Assembly (NCBI RefSeq): GCF_014646695.1 | Contig: NZ_BMNT01000005.1 | Location: forward strand, 122,770 to 186,769 | DNA length: 64,000 nt | Direction: 5' to 3' | Origin: Sphaerisporangium melleum | GTDB taxonomy: Bacteria; Actinomycetota; Actinomycetes; Streptosporangiales; Streptosporangiaceae | Shown here: positions 44,178-53,068 of the stretch, one piece after another | How positions within the stretch are numbered: position 1 is the first letter of the stretch | How the letters are laid out: each line of letters opens with the position of its first letter | Translations under genes and position numbers: made by a program | The notes under the pieces: generated by a model | Seen by the model: only the letters and a program-made list of their open reading frames with translations | Databases searched by the model: none | What the model was told of the DNA's origin: nothing

Positions 44178-46576
44178 CCAGTGTTCTTCCGAAGCTCTTC
44201 CAGGCGGCCGAGCAAGGAGCCGACGTCCACCGGACTCCAGACTGCATCGCCCAGCGGCGCGACGAGCGTGCCGACCGCGTAAAGCGCCGCGAGCGCGGCC
44301 AGCACCCCGAGCACCGAGGTCAGCGCGATGGCGGTGCCCCGGCTCGGGAACGCGGCGGCCAGCGCCCGGCCCATCTGGCGTCCCGGCCCCTCCACACCCG
44401 GGCCCGCGCAGATGATCCACAGAGACACGGCGACGCCCCAGCTCAGGGCGGTGCCGAGCGGGATGCTCTTCACCAGGAAGGTGAGCACCAGCGTCACGGG
44501 CACGCCCAGGATGAGAGCGTACGGCACCAGGGCCAGGGTGACGCCGATCGACTTGACCAGCGCTCCCGGCCGTCCGAGCACGCGCAGCACGTCGCCGGCG
44601 GCGGCCGCGGCCGGTCGCCGGGAGGCGAGCGCGGGCTGGGCGATGTCGGCCGCCCGCAGCAGCACGGCCACCGGGATGACCAGCACCGCGGCCAGCACGG
44701 GGATCGCCACCGCCGCGCCGATCGCGATGATTAGCGCCAGCACGGCCGCCGCGGTGTACACCGGGGAGCCGGAAATGTCGCCGGTGAAGTTGGGCGTGGC
44801 CTCGGGCGGCAGGTGCACGGTCGGCACGTACGACCCGGCGGGCTGCGGCTGCGCCGGGTGCCGCACATGCGGTGTCCGCTCGAAGATGTCGGGGGCCTGC
44901 TCGAACAGCGCCTGCGGGTACGGCCGGCCGCCGGGCGCCGCCTCCTGGCCGGTGTGGCCGGAGCGACCGGGCCCGGACGGGGTGGCCGGCCCGTGCCCGG
45001 GGACGCCGGGGGACGGCGGGCGGCCGGTGCCGGGGGCCGTTGAGCCGCGCGCCCCCGCGCCCGGACCGGACGGGCCGGGCGCGCCCATCGGACCGCCCGG
45101 TCGCACGAGGCCGGGCAGGGCGCCGGACGGCGGTGTCGTACCCGGGGTGCGATAGGCGTCGCCCTTGGCCTCGCCCAGCTCGTCGGGCCGCACGCGGCGG
45201 GTGGGCACCTCGCCCTGGTCGAGCGGCGCCGCCGGAGCACCCGTCCACGGGCGGGACGGCCCGGACGGCGGGGTGTACCGCGTGGGCACCTCCCCCTCCC
45301 CCGGACCGGCCGCGCGGTCGAGGCCGAGACCGGCTTTGCGCAGGTCGTCGCCGGTGACCCGGACGGTCGGCCACGGGTCTCCCGGAGCCGGGCCCTGCGG
45401 CGCGTCGCCGAGCAGCGAGACGAACTCCCCGGCGGGCGTCCCCGTGGCGGCTCCGGCCGGCGCGCCCGTACCGGTGAACGCTCCAGCGGACGGGCCCACG
45501 GATGTGCCGGCCGCGGCTCCGGTGCCCGCCTGGGAGGACGCACCCGCGGTGGTGGACGCGGCGGCGGCGCCGAGGCCACGTGGCTCGGCGGACGCGGCGA
45601 GGCCCGCGGCGGGAAGATCGGTGGCGGGAACCGCCTCCGGCCGCACCGGGCCGGCGTCGGGGCGGCCCGGCAGCGGGGGCCGCGGGTCGGGCAGCGGCAG
45701 CGACGTCCCGGTGGCCGGGAGGCTCGGCATGTCGGGCACCGTGCGGATCTCGTCCGGCACGCGCGGGCGGCCCGGCGCCGACCGCGGCGGCACCAGGACG
45801 GCGAGCTGCGCGGCCAGCTCGGCCGCGCGGGGCCGGCGGGCGGGGTCGCGGTTGAAGGCGGCGCGCAGCAGGGGGCGGATGACGGCCGGCGCCGCCTCGA
45901 TGTTCGCCCGGCCCGCCGTGATGTTGTAGAAGACCATCTCCAGGGTGCCCTTGCCGAACGGCGGCGCGCCCGTGGCGGCGTAGAGCATGGTGCCGGCCCA
46001 GGCGTGCACGTCGACCTCGGGCCCGGCCTCGTGGCCTTCGATGATCTCGGGCGCGAGGTAGCCGGGCGTACCGATGAACATGCCGGTCTGGGTGAGCCGG
46101 GTGGCGTCCACGGCCTGGGCGATGCCGAAGTCGATGAGCACGGGCTCGCCGTCGAGCATCAACACGTTGCCCGGCTTGAGATCGCGGTGGATGACCCCGG
46201 CGGCGTGCACGGTCGAAAGCGCCTCGGCGACGCCGTGGGCGAGCCGCAGCAGCGGACCGGCCTGCAGCGGGCCATCGTGCTTGACCGCGTCGTCCAGCGG
46301 CCTGCCGGGGACGTAGCGGGTCACGATGTAAGGCCTGCTGCCCGTCACGTCGGCGTCGAGCACCTCGGCGATGTGCCTGCTGCGCACCCGCCGCATGGTG
46401 TCGACCTCGCGGGCGAGCCTGCGGCGGGCCACGTCGTCCCCGGTGACCTCGGCGCGCAGCACCTTGACCGCGACCTGCCTGCCCTGGGCGTCGAGTGCGA
46501 GGTGCACCACGCCCATGCCGCCTTCACCCAGCCGCCGCAGCAGCCGGTAGGGGCCCAATCGGTCGTCCTGATTCAT
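44174..46576 (-). CDS. Membrane-tethered Ser/Thr protein kinase with long disordered linker, gene 1
   Basis: An 800-aa kinase: K38, D132 (HRDLKPGN) and D149 are present. The 300-residue linker is rich in Pro, Gly, Ala, Ser and Thr, with many TR/PTR-like sites (GEVPTRYTPP; GEVPTRRVRPD) that could be autophosphorylated. Hydrophobic helices near the end (AVLALIIAIGAAVAIPVLAA) anchor it. It leads the operon, with ATG 46576 after GGAGATCAG. All three kinases share the GEGGMGVVHL glycine loop style and the LTQTGMFIGTPGYLAPE activation segment (genes 1 and 2), pointing to tandem duplication. Confidence 0.92.
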   Translation of the reverse strand: MNQDDRLGPYRLLRRLGEGGMGVVHLALDAQGRQVAVKVLRAEVTGDDVARRRLAREVDTMRRVRSRHIAEVLDADVTGSRPYIVTRYVPGRPLDDAVKHDGPLQAGPLLRLAHGVAEALSTVHAAGVIHRDLKPGNVLMLDGEPVLIDFGIAQAVDATRLTQTGMFIGTPGYLAPEIIEGHEAGPEVDVHAWAGTMLYAATGAPPFGKGTLEMVFYNITAGRANIEAAPAVIRPLLRAAFNRDPARRPRAAELAAQLAVLVPPRSAPGRPRVPDEIRTVPDMPSLPATGTSLPLPDPRPPLPGRPDAGPVRPEAVPATDLPAAGLAASAEPRGLGAAAASTTAGASSQAGTGAAAGTSVGPSAGAFTGTGAPAGAATGTPAGEFVSLLGDAPQGPAPGDPWPTVRVTGDDLRKAGLGLDRAAGPGEGEVPTRYTPPSGPSRPWTGAPAAPLDQGEVPTRRVRPDELGEAKGDAYRTPGTTPPSGALPGLVRPGGPMGAPGPSGPGAGARGSTAPGTGRPPSPGVPGHGPATPSGPGRSGHTGQEAAPGGRPYPQALFEQAPDIFERTPHVRHPAQPQPAGSYVPTVHLPPEATPNFTGDISGSPVYTAAAVLALIIAIGAAVAIPVLAAVLVIPVAVLLRAADIAQPALASRRPAAAAAGDVLRVLGRPGALVKSIGVTLALVPYALILGVPVTLVLTFLVKSIPLGTALSWGVAVSLWIICAGPGVEGPGRQMGRALAAAFPSRGTAIALTSVLGVLAALAALYAVGTLVAPLGDAVWSPVDVGSLLGRLEELRKNTG

Positions 46577-46986
46577 CTGATCTCCGGCGGTGCCCCGGCT
46601 TCGGTGACCGGAGGGAAGCGCCTTGCTCCAATTGTCACGGTTCGCTCACTTTGTGCAATGCCCGTACCGGAAAGGTCCGGTCGGCGAATCATGGCATGGC
46701 ACACCGACGGATCCGCCCTGCGCGGGCCCGTGCACCATCGCGGCCGGCAACCCCCCTTGCCTGCCGGTCGGCCGGCGACCTCCCCGCGGCGGCCACCGGT
46801 CTCATCATTGAGCCCGGCGCGGAGACCAGAGCGCTGCACGCGCTCGCGGCCCTTGACGGCACGTAGCACCATACCGGCTTAAACCCCGCCCATGAGAGGA
46901 ACCAAGAGGCGACATTCCCGGTAGTACAACGGCCCAACCGGCCCCAAAGGTTTCCGATTCCGGGAAACTCCCCTGACCGGCGCCGG
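46577..46986. other. Intergenic region, 410 bp, with terminator-like hairpins
   Basis: This lies between the YbaK end and the kinase operon start. Two inverted repeats mark the end of the YbaK operon: GTTTCC/GGAAAC at 46950-46968, and the perfect 18-bp palindrome CTGACCGGCGCCGGTCAG at 46973-46990, which overlaps the YbaK stop. The remaining 370 bp should contain the kinase promoter. No ORF was found. Confidence 0.55.
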
Positions 46987-47511
46987 TCAGGCGGCGAGAG
47001 GAAGCACCTCGGCGGTCTTGAGCCGGGCCAGCGCCGCACCGGCGAGCGCCAGCTTGGACCCTCTTATCCCACTGCCGACCACCAGCAGCGGCCGGCGCGC
47101 GACCTCGGCGTCCACCAGCACCGGCCAGTCGTCCGGCAGCCCGAGCGGCGTGATGCCGCCGTACTCCATGCCGGTCAGCTCGACGGCGTCCGCCTGCGCC
47201 GCGAAGGACGTCTTACGCGCGTCCAGGTGCCGGCGGACCACCCCGTTGACGTCGGCGCGCATCGTCGCCAGCACCATCACCGCGGCGTACCGCGTCTCGC
47301 CGCCCCGCTTGGCCGCCACGATCACGCAGTTCGCCGACTCCTCCAGCGTCACCCCGTACCGCTCGCAAAAGGCCGCGGTGTCGGCCAGCGCCGGGTCGAT
47401 CGGCGCCACCGCCACCTCGTCGGCCGTCGTCTCGACCGCCCGGGCGACCGGCGGGGCGAGCAGATCGGGCCGGCCGGCGGCGGGCACCCAGTCGAGCGTG
47501 CCGAGCTTCAT
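46987..47511 (-). CDS. YbaK/EbsC-type aminoacyl-tRNA deacylase
   Basis: A 174-aa editing-domain protein that hydrolyses mischarged aminoacyl-tRNA. Family features are TAAFCERYGVTLEESANCVIV (near 46-66), the conserved Lys in VAAKRGG, and the substrate-pocket loop GMEYGGITPLGLP followed by VGSGIRGSKLAL. It begins at ATG 47511, 5 bp after the flavin oxidase stop, and is the last gene of the five-gene operon. The likely tRNA is Pro- or Cys-type, which the sequence does not decide. Confidence 0.9.
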   Translation of the reverse strand: MKLGTLDWVPAAGRPDLLAPPVARAVETTADEVAVAPIDPALADTAAFCERYGVTLEESANCVIVAAKRGGETRYAAVMVLATMRADVNGVVRRHLDARKTSFAAQADAVELTGMEYGGITPLGLPDDWPVLVDAEVARRPLLVVGSGIRGSKLALAGAALARLKTAEVLPLAA

Positions 47512-47516
47512 GTGGG

Positions 47517-49337
47517 TCAGGCCTCCTTCAGGACGCGGTGGTGGAGCTCGGTCACCACCTTACGGGCCGATTCCAGGGCCCCCGCCTGCCACGCGATCAG
47601 GTGGGTGAGCCAGTCCCCCGCGAAGTACACCCGGCCCGCCGGGCGCTGCAGCAGCCGGAACGCCTCCTGCGACGACCAGCGCACCCACGCCCCCTCGATG
47701 TGCGGCTGCCGCCGCCAGGAGATGGAGGCGCTCGCCAGGACGCCCTCGGCGTACTTGGCGCCGTGCACCTTCCTCCCCTGGGCGAGCGCGCGGCGCAGGC
47801 GCCGCGGATGGGTCATCGCGCTGTAGACCTCGGCGTCGGCGCCGGTGTTGTAGTAGCCCACCACCAGGCCCCGCTCGCCGTGGAAGCCGTAGGAGGGGTA
47901 CCAGATGTGCCCCACGTCGAGGTCGGTCTCGGTGGCGCCGCCGTACACGCGGTCCTCGATCTCCCACCACCGCCGGCCGTACTCCAGGCCGAGCTTGCCC
48001 GCCGAGACCGGCACCGCGGCCGACAGCGCCGAGCGGACCTTCGCGCCGAGGTTGCCGGGGATGCCGGCGAGCAGGTGCGGTGGCAGGGCCGCGACGCAGA
48101 ACTCGGCCCGCAACGGCGCACCCCCCTCGACCGCGACCTCGACGCCGGCGGCGGTGCTGGTGATCCGGGTCACGCGCGTGCCGGTCCTGATGCGGTCGGC
48201 GCCGACCCGGGCCGCCAGCGCCCGGACGATCGCGTCCATCCCGCCCACCGGCTGGAACATCGGCATCGCCTGCTCGTACCCGGCGTCCATGGTGAGCACC
48301 CGGCCGAGGCCCTGGCTCAGCACCTCGGTCAGGGACGGCACCACGCCGAGCCCCTCGCCCGGCCCGACGCCCGGGTTCACCCGGAAGCCCCGGCGTTCCC
48401 CGCCCGCGTACGCGTGGGACGGGCCGATCTCCCCGAAGCGCGACAGGAAGTCCAGCAGCCGCTCCTTGTCGGCGGCCGTCAGCCGCGCGTCCAGGGCCCC
48501 CTCGTCGGTCGCCTTGGCCAGCAGCTCGGACACGTAACCGTAGGCGTCCGCGCGGGCGGTGCGCACCCGCACGGGCGTCTTCATCCCGGTGGTGAGGACG
48601 TAGGCGGCGGAGTTGCCGTTGACGAACACCTCGAGCGGGACGCCCAGCTCGCGGCAGTAGTCGAGCGTCACCATCCACTGCGCGATGCGGGCGGGGCCCG
48701 CGTTGAAGTACGTGCCCTCGCCGAACGTGATCCGCTGAAGGCCCCCGGCGCCTCCCGCGGGCGCGGTCGCCGTCAGGGGCAGCTCGGTCAGGGTGTCGCC
48801 GCCGCGCAGGGTGAGGTTGCGCCCGCCCACCCGGTCGCGGGCCTCCAGCACCGTGCAGTCGTACCCCGCCTTGCCCAGCTCGTACGCGCAGGCCAGCCCG
48901 GCGACGCCGCCGCCCAGCACGAGCACGCTCGCGGGACGGCCGCCGCGCAGGGCGAAGTCGGAGCGCTGCGGCGGGACGTACGGCGCCGGCGCGGGCGAGC
49001 CGCCGACCACCGGCACTGGGGCGGTGTCCCCGGAGGGGGCCAGGCCGAGCACGCCCATGGCGGCGTACATGGCGCCCGCGCCGCCGGCCGCGCCGATGCC
49101 GACCAGCAACGACCGCCGCGTCAGCCCTCCCAGGCGGGAAGGCCCGTGGCCGGCGCGGGAGCCGCCGCGCCGGGCCGCCTCGTCCGGCGCGGCGCCGCGG
49201 TCCGGGGAGCCCGGGTGCGGGGACCCGGCGTATGCGGATCCGGCGGACGGGGAGCCCTCGTGCGGGGACCGCGTAGGCGAGGAGCCGTCTTCGTGGGAGG
49301 AGGAGTCGTCGTGCCGGTTGGGGGGACCGTCGCTCAT
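47517..49337 (-). CDS. Tat-exported flavin monoamine oxidase-type protein with an extended N-terminus
   Basis: A 606-aa FAD enzyme. The dinucleotide motif is VLVLGGGVAGLACAYELGKAG, then VLEARDRVGGRN, and a C-terminal FAD contact VYFAGDWLTHL. The group oxidises amines or amino acids. A twin-arginine signal (LTRRSLLVGIGAAGG) sits about 73 residues in, behind an unusual repetitive Ser/Gly/Pro/Asp region (SPHEGSPSAGSAYAGSPHPG). Either the true start is later, or the long leader is genuine. The start follows the aminopeptidase stop by 4 bp. Substrate unknown. Confidence 0.85.
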   Translation of the reverse strand: MSDGPPNRHDDSSSHEDGSSPTRSPHEGSPSAGSAYAGSPHPGSPDRGAAPDEAARRGGSRAGHGPSRLGGLTRRSLLVGIGAAGGAGAMYAAMGVLGLAPSGDTAPVPVVGGSPAPAPYVPPQRSDFALRGGRPASVLVLGGGVAGLACAYELGKAGYDCTVLEARDRVGGRNLTLRGGDTLTELPLTATAPAGGAGGLQRITFGEGTYFNAGPARIAQWMVTLDYCRELGVPLEVFVNGNSAAYVLTTGMKTPVRVRTARADAYGYVSELLAKATDEGALDARLTAADKERLLDFLSRFGEIGPSHAYAGGERRGFRVNPGVGPGEGLGVVPSLTEVLSQGLGRVLTMDAGYEQAMPMFQPVGGMDAIVRALAARVGADRIRTGTRVTRITSTAAGVEVAVEGGAPLRAEFCVAALPPHLLAGIPGNLGAKVRSALSAAVPVSAGKLGLEYGRRWWEIEDRVYGGATETDLDVGHIWYPSYGFHGERGLVVGYYNTGADAEVYSAMTHPRRLRRALAQGRKVHGAKYAEGVLASASISWRRQPHIEGAWVRWSSQEAFRLLQRPAGRVYFAGDWLTHLIAWQAGALESARKVVTELHHRVLKEA

Positions 49338-49341
49338 CGGC

Positions 49342-50184
49342 TCAGCCGTACACCCCGCTGCCGCAGGCGACCTGGCCCGCGATCATGGCGAAGATGCCGA
49401 GCAGCGCCATGATGTCCCGGAAGTCCTCGGTGGTGAACTCGGTGTGCCGCGGCCCCGCCGAGCGCACGCCCGGGATCAGCGCGCAGCCCGCGGCGATGGC
49501 CGTGGAGTTCCATTCGACACCGAGCGTGAACGGCGGCGTCTCGGCGTGCGGCCGGAAGTCGCTCAGCCGGTTCAGTGCCCGGGCGGTCGCCTCCCTGATC
49601 AGCGCCTGGGCGACGCTGGGCGGCAGCAGCTCGGCGGCGAACCGGTCCACGCCCTTCTTCACCGCGACCGTCTCGACGTCCCCGAGCAGCTCGCGTGCCT
49701 CTTCGCAGACCGCCTCGTCCCCGGTGACCAGCGCCACCGGCACGCCGAGGAACCCGGCGAACCCGGCCACCAGCCGCGTCTCGCCGCACACCTCGCCGTT
49801 GAGGTACACGTTCTGGATCTCCTTGCCCATCCACGTGTGGTTCAGCACGCCGTGCTGGGTGCCCGCCCGCGCGTGGTACCCGGCGAAGCAGGCCGCCTGG
49901 AAGCCCGCGGTCAGCCCCTGGGCCATGCGCATCGGCTTGCCGGGGCCGCGCAGCAGCGTGGCCCGGGGATCGAGCAGGTCCACCCGGAGGTTCTTGGTCG
50001 AGCCGTGGGCGTCGTTCACGGTCACGCCCGTCGCCCCGGCCTCGTACGCGCCCGCGACCACGGCGTTGGCGTCGGCGGTCATCAGCTCGCAGCCGCGCTC
50101 GTAGCCGCGGCCTCCGGCGTGCATCTCCTCGGGGTCGGTGAGCCCGGTCACGCCCTCCATGTCGACCGAAACGTAGACCTTCAT
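49342..50184 (-). CDS. M55-family D-aminopeptidase (DppA-like)
   Basis: A 280-aa zinc peptidase that cleaves D-amino-acid peptides. Metal and fold motifs are SVDMEGVTG (D8, E10), VNDAHGSTKNL, and the GYHARAGTQHGVLNHTW segment with metal/catalytic histidines. Family members process D-Ala-D-Ala-like or other peptides during nutrient or cell-wall turnover. The ATG overlaps the PP-loop gene stop (ATGA). Its operon with a PP-loop ATPase, a flavin oxidase and a deacylase is unusual. Confidence 0.9.
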   Translation of the reverse strand: MKVYVSVDMEGVTGLTDPEEMHAGGRGYERGCELMTADANAVVAGAYEAGATGVTVNDAHGSTKNLRVDLLDPRATLLRGPGKPMRMAQGLTAGFQAACFAGYHARAGTQHGVLNHTWMGKEIQNVYLNGEVCGETRLVAGFAGFLGVPVALVTGDEAVCEEARELLGDVETVAVKKGVDRFAAELLPPSVAQALIREATARALNRLSDFRPHAETPPFTLGVEWNSTAIAAGCALIPGVRSAGPRHTEFTTEDFRDIMALLGIFAMIAGQVACGSGVYG

Positions 50185-51422
50185 CGCCCTCCCCAGCTCT
50201 CTACCCGCTTGACGTCGCCCGCGTCCATGAACCCGAACTCACGGGCCATGATCGACGCGATCGTGTCGCGCCACGGTACCGGGATCTCCTCAACGGCCGG
50301 AGGGTAACACCGCTCCAGCCAGGCGGTTGACCCGGGTGTGGCCTGAAGGTACTGAGCGGCGCGGGCGAACGGGGTGTCCTCGATGCCGGGGACGTGCGCG
50401 CAGCCGTACTCGATCATCTCCTGGCCGCCGTAGGGCGGAGGCTGCTGCCACTTGCGGGCCACCGGCCGGTCGGCCGTGATCGTCGTCCGCATCGGACGCC
50501 GCTCGACGGCGGCCTGGATCAGCTCCTTGTACAGGCACTTGCCGCACCGGCCGCACGGACCGGCGTTGTCACCGCGCAGGCACCAGCGCACCTGGTCGCG
50601 CAGCTCGGAGCCGAGGGCGTAACGCATCGTCATCGCCTCGCTGATGCCGCCGACCGGGAGGACCAGCGGCAGGCCCGCGGCGGCGAACAGCCGGCCCCAC
50701 GGGCCATGGCCGGACCACATGGGATTGTCGGGCGTGTACCGGTGCACGTACCGGCCGCCGCCCAGCCACCGGGAGCCGATCTCGTACCCGAGGGCCACCC
50801 CGCCGAAGTCGCGGGCACCGGCCAGCAGGATGACACCGATCATCACGGCGTGGTGCTCCGGATATCCGGGACGGGGATGACGCAGCAGGAACTCCAGGTC
50901 CGACTCGACCGGGGTCACATCCCTGCCGGTCTGCTCGGCGAGCGCGGCCAGCACGTCGGAGCGGTAGTGCGTCCACCGGTTGGGAACACGCGGGTGGCTC
51001 ACCCTGCGGAAGTGGACCAGCGGCGCGTCCGGCAGCATCGCCGCCACCGCCGCGGAGTCCGCTCCCCCGCTGTAGGAGATCGCCAGCCGGGCGCCCGCCG
51101 GGCGCTCCCCCTCGCCGACCGGCCCCGCGTCGATCCCCCAGCCGCTCTCGAACGCCGCCGCCAGTTCGGCCGAGATCGGCCGGTCGAACACCACGCGCCG
51201 CCGGGTCCACGGCGCCGCCACCGTCCAGGCGGCCAGCGCGAGCAGGTCGGGATGCACGGCCTGCGGGCCGGACGGCGACCCGGCCGGCAGCCGCACGTGG
51301 CAGGTGTCGGTCGACAGCTCCACCCGGTGCGCGTCCGTGACGGTCCCGGTGAGCTCCTCCCCGGCGTCCAGCCGCAGGCGCAGCCGCCAGACGTCCCCCT
51401 CGGACGTCCAGACCACCCTCAC
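50181..51422 (-). CDS. PP-loop ATP pyrophosphatase-like protein with a Cys cluster
   Basis: A 413-aa protein. A PP-loop motif SYSGGADSA at 116-124 marks an AANH-type nucleotide-binding fold used for adenylating tRNA, amides or peptides. A zinc-like cluster C-G-R-C-G-K-C follows in DNAGPCGRCGKCLYKEL. The N-terminal 110 residues form a strand-rich domain. It begins at a GTG overlapping the coiled-coil gene stop (GTGA). It may be related to the DUF6395 group, a match I cannot verify. Function is not known; tRNA modification or peptide/amide bond chemistry are both possible. Confidence 0.78.
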   Translation of the reverse strand: MRVVWTSEGDVWRLRLRLDAGEELTGTVTDAHRVELSTDTCHVRLPAGSPSGPQAVHPDLLALAAWTVAAPWTRRRVVFDRPISAELAAAFESGWGIDAGPVGEGERPAGARLAISYSGGADSAAVAAMLPDAPLVHFRRVSHPRVPNRWTHYRSDVLAALAEQTGRDVTPVESDLEFLLRHPRPGYPEHHAVMIGVILLAGARDFGGVALGYEIGSRWLGGGRYVHRYTPDNPMWSGHGPWGRLFAAAGLPLVLPVGGISEAMTMRYALGSELRDQVRWCLRGDNAGPCGRCGKCLYKELIQAAVERRPMRTTITADRPVARKWQQPPPYGGQEMIEYGCAHVPGIEDTPFARAAQYLQATPGSTAWLERCYPPAVEEIPVPWRDTIASIMAREFGFMDAGDVKRVESWGGR

Positions 51423-51841
51423 GACGCCGCTCCGCCACCCCGGGCCGCCACTCCGCCCTCGGCCACCTCGCCGGAGGCATCGCTGGGGGCGTCGCCCTCG
51501 CGCAGGTCGTCCACCGCCTGCCAGAGGCGCACCTCGGCCTGCAGCAGGTGGTCCACCGCCGAGGCGGTCTCGGTGGCAAGCCGGTGGGCCTCCTCGACCT
51601 TCCCGGTCAGGGCCGCACCCGGCGCCGCCTGCGGCGTGCCCGCGCGCTTCACCTCGCGCCGGAGCTGCTCGACCTCGCGCCGCAGCCCCTCGATCTCCCG
51701 TTTGAGCGCCTGGACCTCCCACAGCGCGTCCCGGACGTCCTGCCGGTGGTCGGCCCGCGTGACATAGCGGGCGTCGAACCGGCCGAGCACAGCGCGCCGC
51801 ACCCGCAGAGGCGCCAGCACACGCATCACGAACCGAGCCAT
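51419..51841 (-). CDS. Small coiled-coil protein
   Basis: A 140-aa protein with an N-terminal Arg-rich part and a strong coiled coil at about residues 38-70 (WEVQALKREIEGLRREVEQL, then RREVKR). It ends in a Gly/Ala/Glu-rich tail. It begins at ATG 51841 and is the first gene of the five-gene unit, overlapping the PP-loop gene by GTGA. It could scaffold the enzyme encoded next. No catalytic motif. It resembles small uncharacterised actinobacterial coiled-coil proteins. Confidence 0.72.
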   Translation of the reverse strand: MARFVMRVLAPLRVRRAVLGRFDARYVTRADHRQDVRDALWEVQALKREIEGLRREVEQLRREVKRAGTPQAAPGAALTGKVEEAHRLATETASAVDHLLQAEVRLWQAVDDLREGDAPSDASGEVAEGGVAARGGGAAS

Positions 51842-52108
51842 GACCGGTCACCCTAACGGCAATCCATGATCTACCCGAATCCGATAGATGACCGTTCCAT
51901 CACACTTCCTGACAGACGCTCATGACTCTCACCACCCACGAACACCCCAGCCCTCAGCGAACCACCTGCCCCTGGCCATGACGCCGCTCGAAGATACTCC
52001 GACGGGGCGAAGAGGCCGATCGTGATGTCGCATCTCCCGTGGGGCCGGGTGGCCCGCCGGCCGTGGATCGTCGAGGGAGCACACGGCGGGCGGGCGGCGG
52101 AGGTCATC

Positions 52109-52270
52109 TCACGGGAGGAGCCCTCGCTGGTAGGCGCGGACGAGACGGCGTGGGACCAGGACTTCCCGTCCGCTCACGGTGATCGGCACCATGTCGGGAG
52201 CGGTGGCCTTCCACTGGCTGCGCCGGTGGCGGGTGTTGCTGCGGGAGGTCCTGCGCTTGGGCACGGCCAT
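52109..52270 (-). CDS. rpmF: Ribosomal protein L32, zinc-independent form
   Basis: A 53-aa L32. The start [20 protein letters not shown] is the L32 signature. The usual C-terminal zinc-binding Cys residues are absent, so this is the C-minus form made during zinc limitation. It follows the S14 gene with a 2-nt gap and is the last in the L33-L28-S14-L32 series. It is too short to be called easily by ORF length alone. Confidence 0.93.
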   Translation of the reverse strand: MAVPKRRTSRSNTRHRRSQWKATAPDMVPITVSGREVLVPRRLVRAYQRGLLP

Positions 52271-52272
52271 GG

Positions 52273-52572
52273 CTACCAGCTCGCCTTCGTGACGCCGGGA
52301 AGCTCGCCCCGGTGGGCCATCTCCCGGAAACGGATGCGGGAGAGCCCGAACCTCCGCAGGTGCCCTCGAGGACGCCCGTCGACGGAGTCGCGGTTGCGGA
52401 GGCGGGTGGCGCTTGCATCGCGCGGCTGGCGTCCCAGTTCTCGCAAGGCCCGCTCCCGCTGCTCAGGAGTGCCGGCGCGAATGATCTTTTTCAGCTCTGC
52501 CCGCCGGGCCGCGTGACGGAGGACCACCGCCTTCCGCCGCTCGTTGGCGGCGATCTTGCTCGTCTTGGCCAT
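52273..52572 (-). CDS. rpsN: Ribosomal protein S14, zinc-independent form
   Basis: A 99-aa S14 of the long type: starts [20 protein letters not shown] and ends [26 protein letters not shown]. There is no CxxC zinc pair, unlike the short zinc form. Its ATG shares one base with the L28 stop (TGATG), so the genes are coupled. It takes the place of the zinc form in the small subunit when zinc is scarce. Confidence 0.95.
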   Translation of the reverse strand: MAKTSKIAANERRKAVVLRHAARRAELKKIIRAGTPEQRERALRELGRQPRDASATRLRNRDSVDGRPRGHLRRFGLSRIRFREMAHRGELPGVTKASW

Positions 52573-52808
52573 CAGATCTTCTCTCCCCTGGCGCGGATCG
52601 CGGCCACGGCCTTCTCGATACCGATCTTGTCGATTGTCTTGATCGCGCGGGCGCTCAGCATGAGCCGGACGAACCGGCCCTCGCTGGGCACCCAGTAGCG
52701 GCGCCGCTGGATGTTGGGCTCCCACCGGCGGCGGGTGCGCCGATGGGAGTGCGAGACCGTGTTGCCGAATACCGGCGCGACACCCGTGAGCTGACAGTGC
52801 GCGGACAT
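52572..52808 (-). CDS. rpmB: Ribosomal protein L28, zinc-independent form
   Basis: A 78-aa L28 beginning MSAHCQLTG. The zinc form usually has CxxC here; this one reads CQLT, losing the second Cys. The body ([20 protein letters not shown], then [15 protein letters not shown]) is normal. The ATG overlaps the stop of the tiny ORF upstream by one base (TGATG), with TGGGAGGGACTG as its ribosome binding site. Confidence 0.95.
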   Translation of the reverse strand: MSAHCQLTGVAPVFGNTVSHSHRRTRRRWEPNIQRRRYWVPSEGRFVRLMLSARAIKTIDKIGIEKAVAAIRARGEKI

Positions 52809-52876
52809 CAGTCCCTCCCAGGGCGCCGATCGGACCGCCTCAGCCGGTGCGCGGTGTCCGGGACGTGCTTCTTCAT
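52808..52876 (-). CDS. Candidate coupled 22-aa small protein between L33 and L28
   Basis: A 22-codon ORF from ATG 52876 to TGA 52808. It overlaps the L33 stop by ATGA and the L28 start by TGATG, and has a near-perfect AAGGAGGACCG site inside the end of L33. The product is basic ([20 protein letters not shown] plus RD). It could simply be a coupling device that carries ribosomes from L33 to L28, or a real small ribosome-associated peptide. It fits no family I know and is shorter than usual annotation cut-offs. Confidence 0.5.
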   Translation of the reverse strand: MKKHVPDTAHRLRRSDRRPGRD

Positions 52877-53037
52877 CGGTCCTCCTTGAAGATCGCGTGC
52901 CGACGGAGGACCGGGTCGTACTTGCGGAGCACGAGCCTGTCGGGGGTGCTGCGTCGGTTCTTCCTGGTGACGTAGGTGTAGCCGGTGCCGGCGGTCGAAC
53001 GGAGCTTGATCACCGGGCGTAGCTCGTTTCGGGCCAA
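52873..53037 (-). CDS. rpmG: Ribosomal protein L33, zinc-independent form
   Basis: A 54-aa L33 starting at a TTG ([20 protein letters not shown] follows) with AAAGGAT ahead of it. It lacks all cysteines of the zinc-binding form. It is first in the minus-strand set of zinc-free paralogues and is divergent from the G3E gene across a Zur-box-like sequence, as expected for a zinc-starvation operon. Confidence 0.95.
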   Translation of the reverse strand: MARNELRPVIKLRSTAGTGYTYVTRKNRRSTPDRLVLRKYDPVLRRHAIFKEDR

Positions 53038-53068
53038 TGCCGATCCTTTCTGAGCGCGGACTGTGTCA

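Noticed and set aside
41100-44282. A 1060-codon plus-strand frame opposite the kinases
   Set aside because: Antisense to two clear kinase domains and of biased composition; no ribosome binding site or domain.
51842-52108. A possible fifth ribosomal gene (L31 or S18) after L32
   Set aside because: No frame in this stretch resembles either protein; the 78-codon ORF here has no ribosomal signature.
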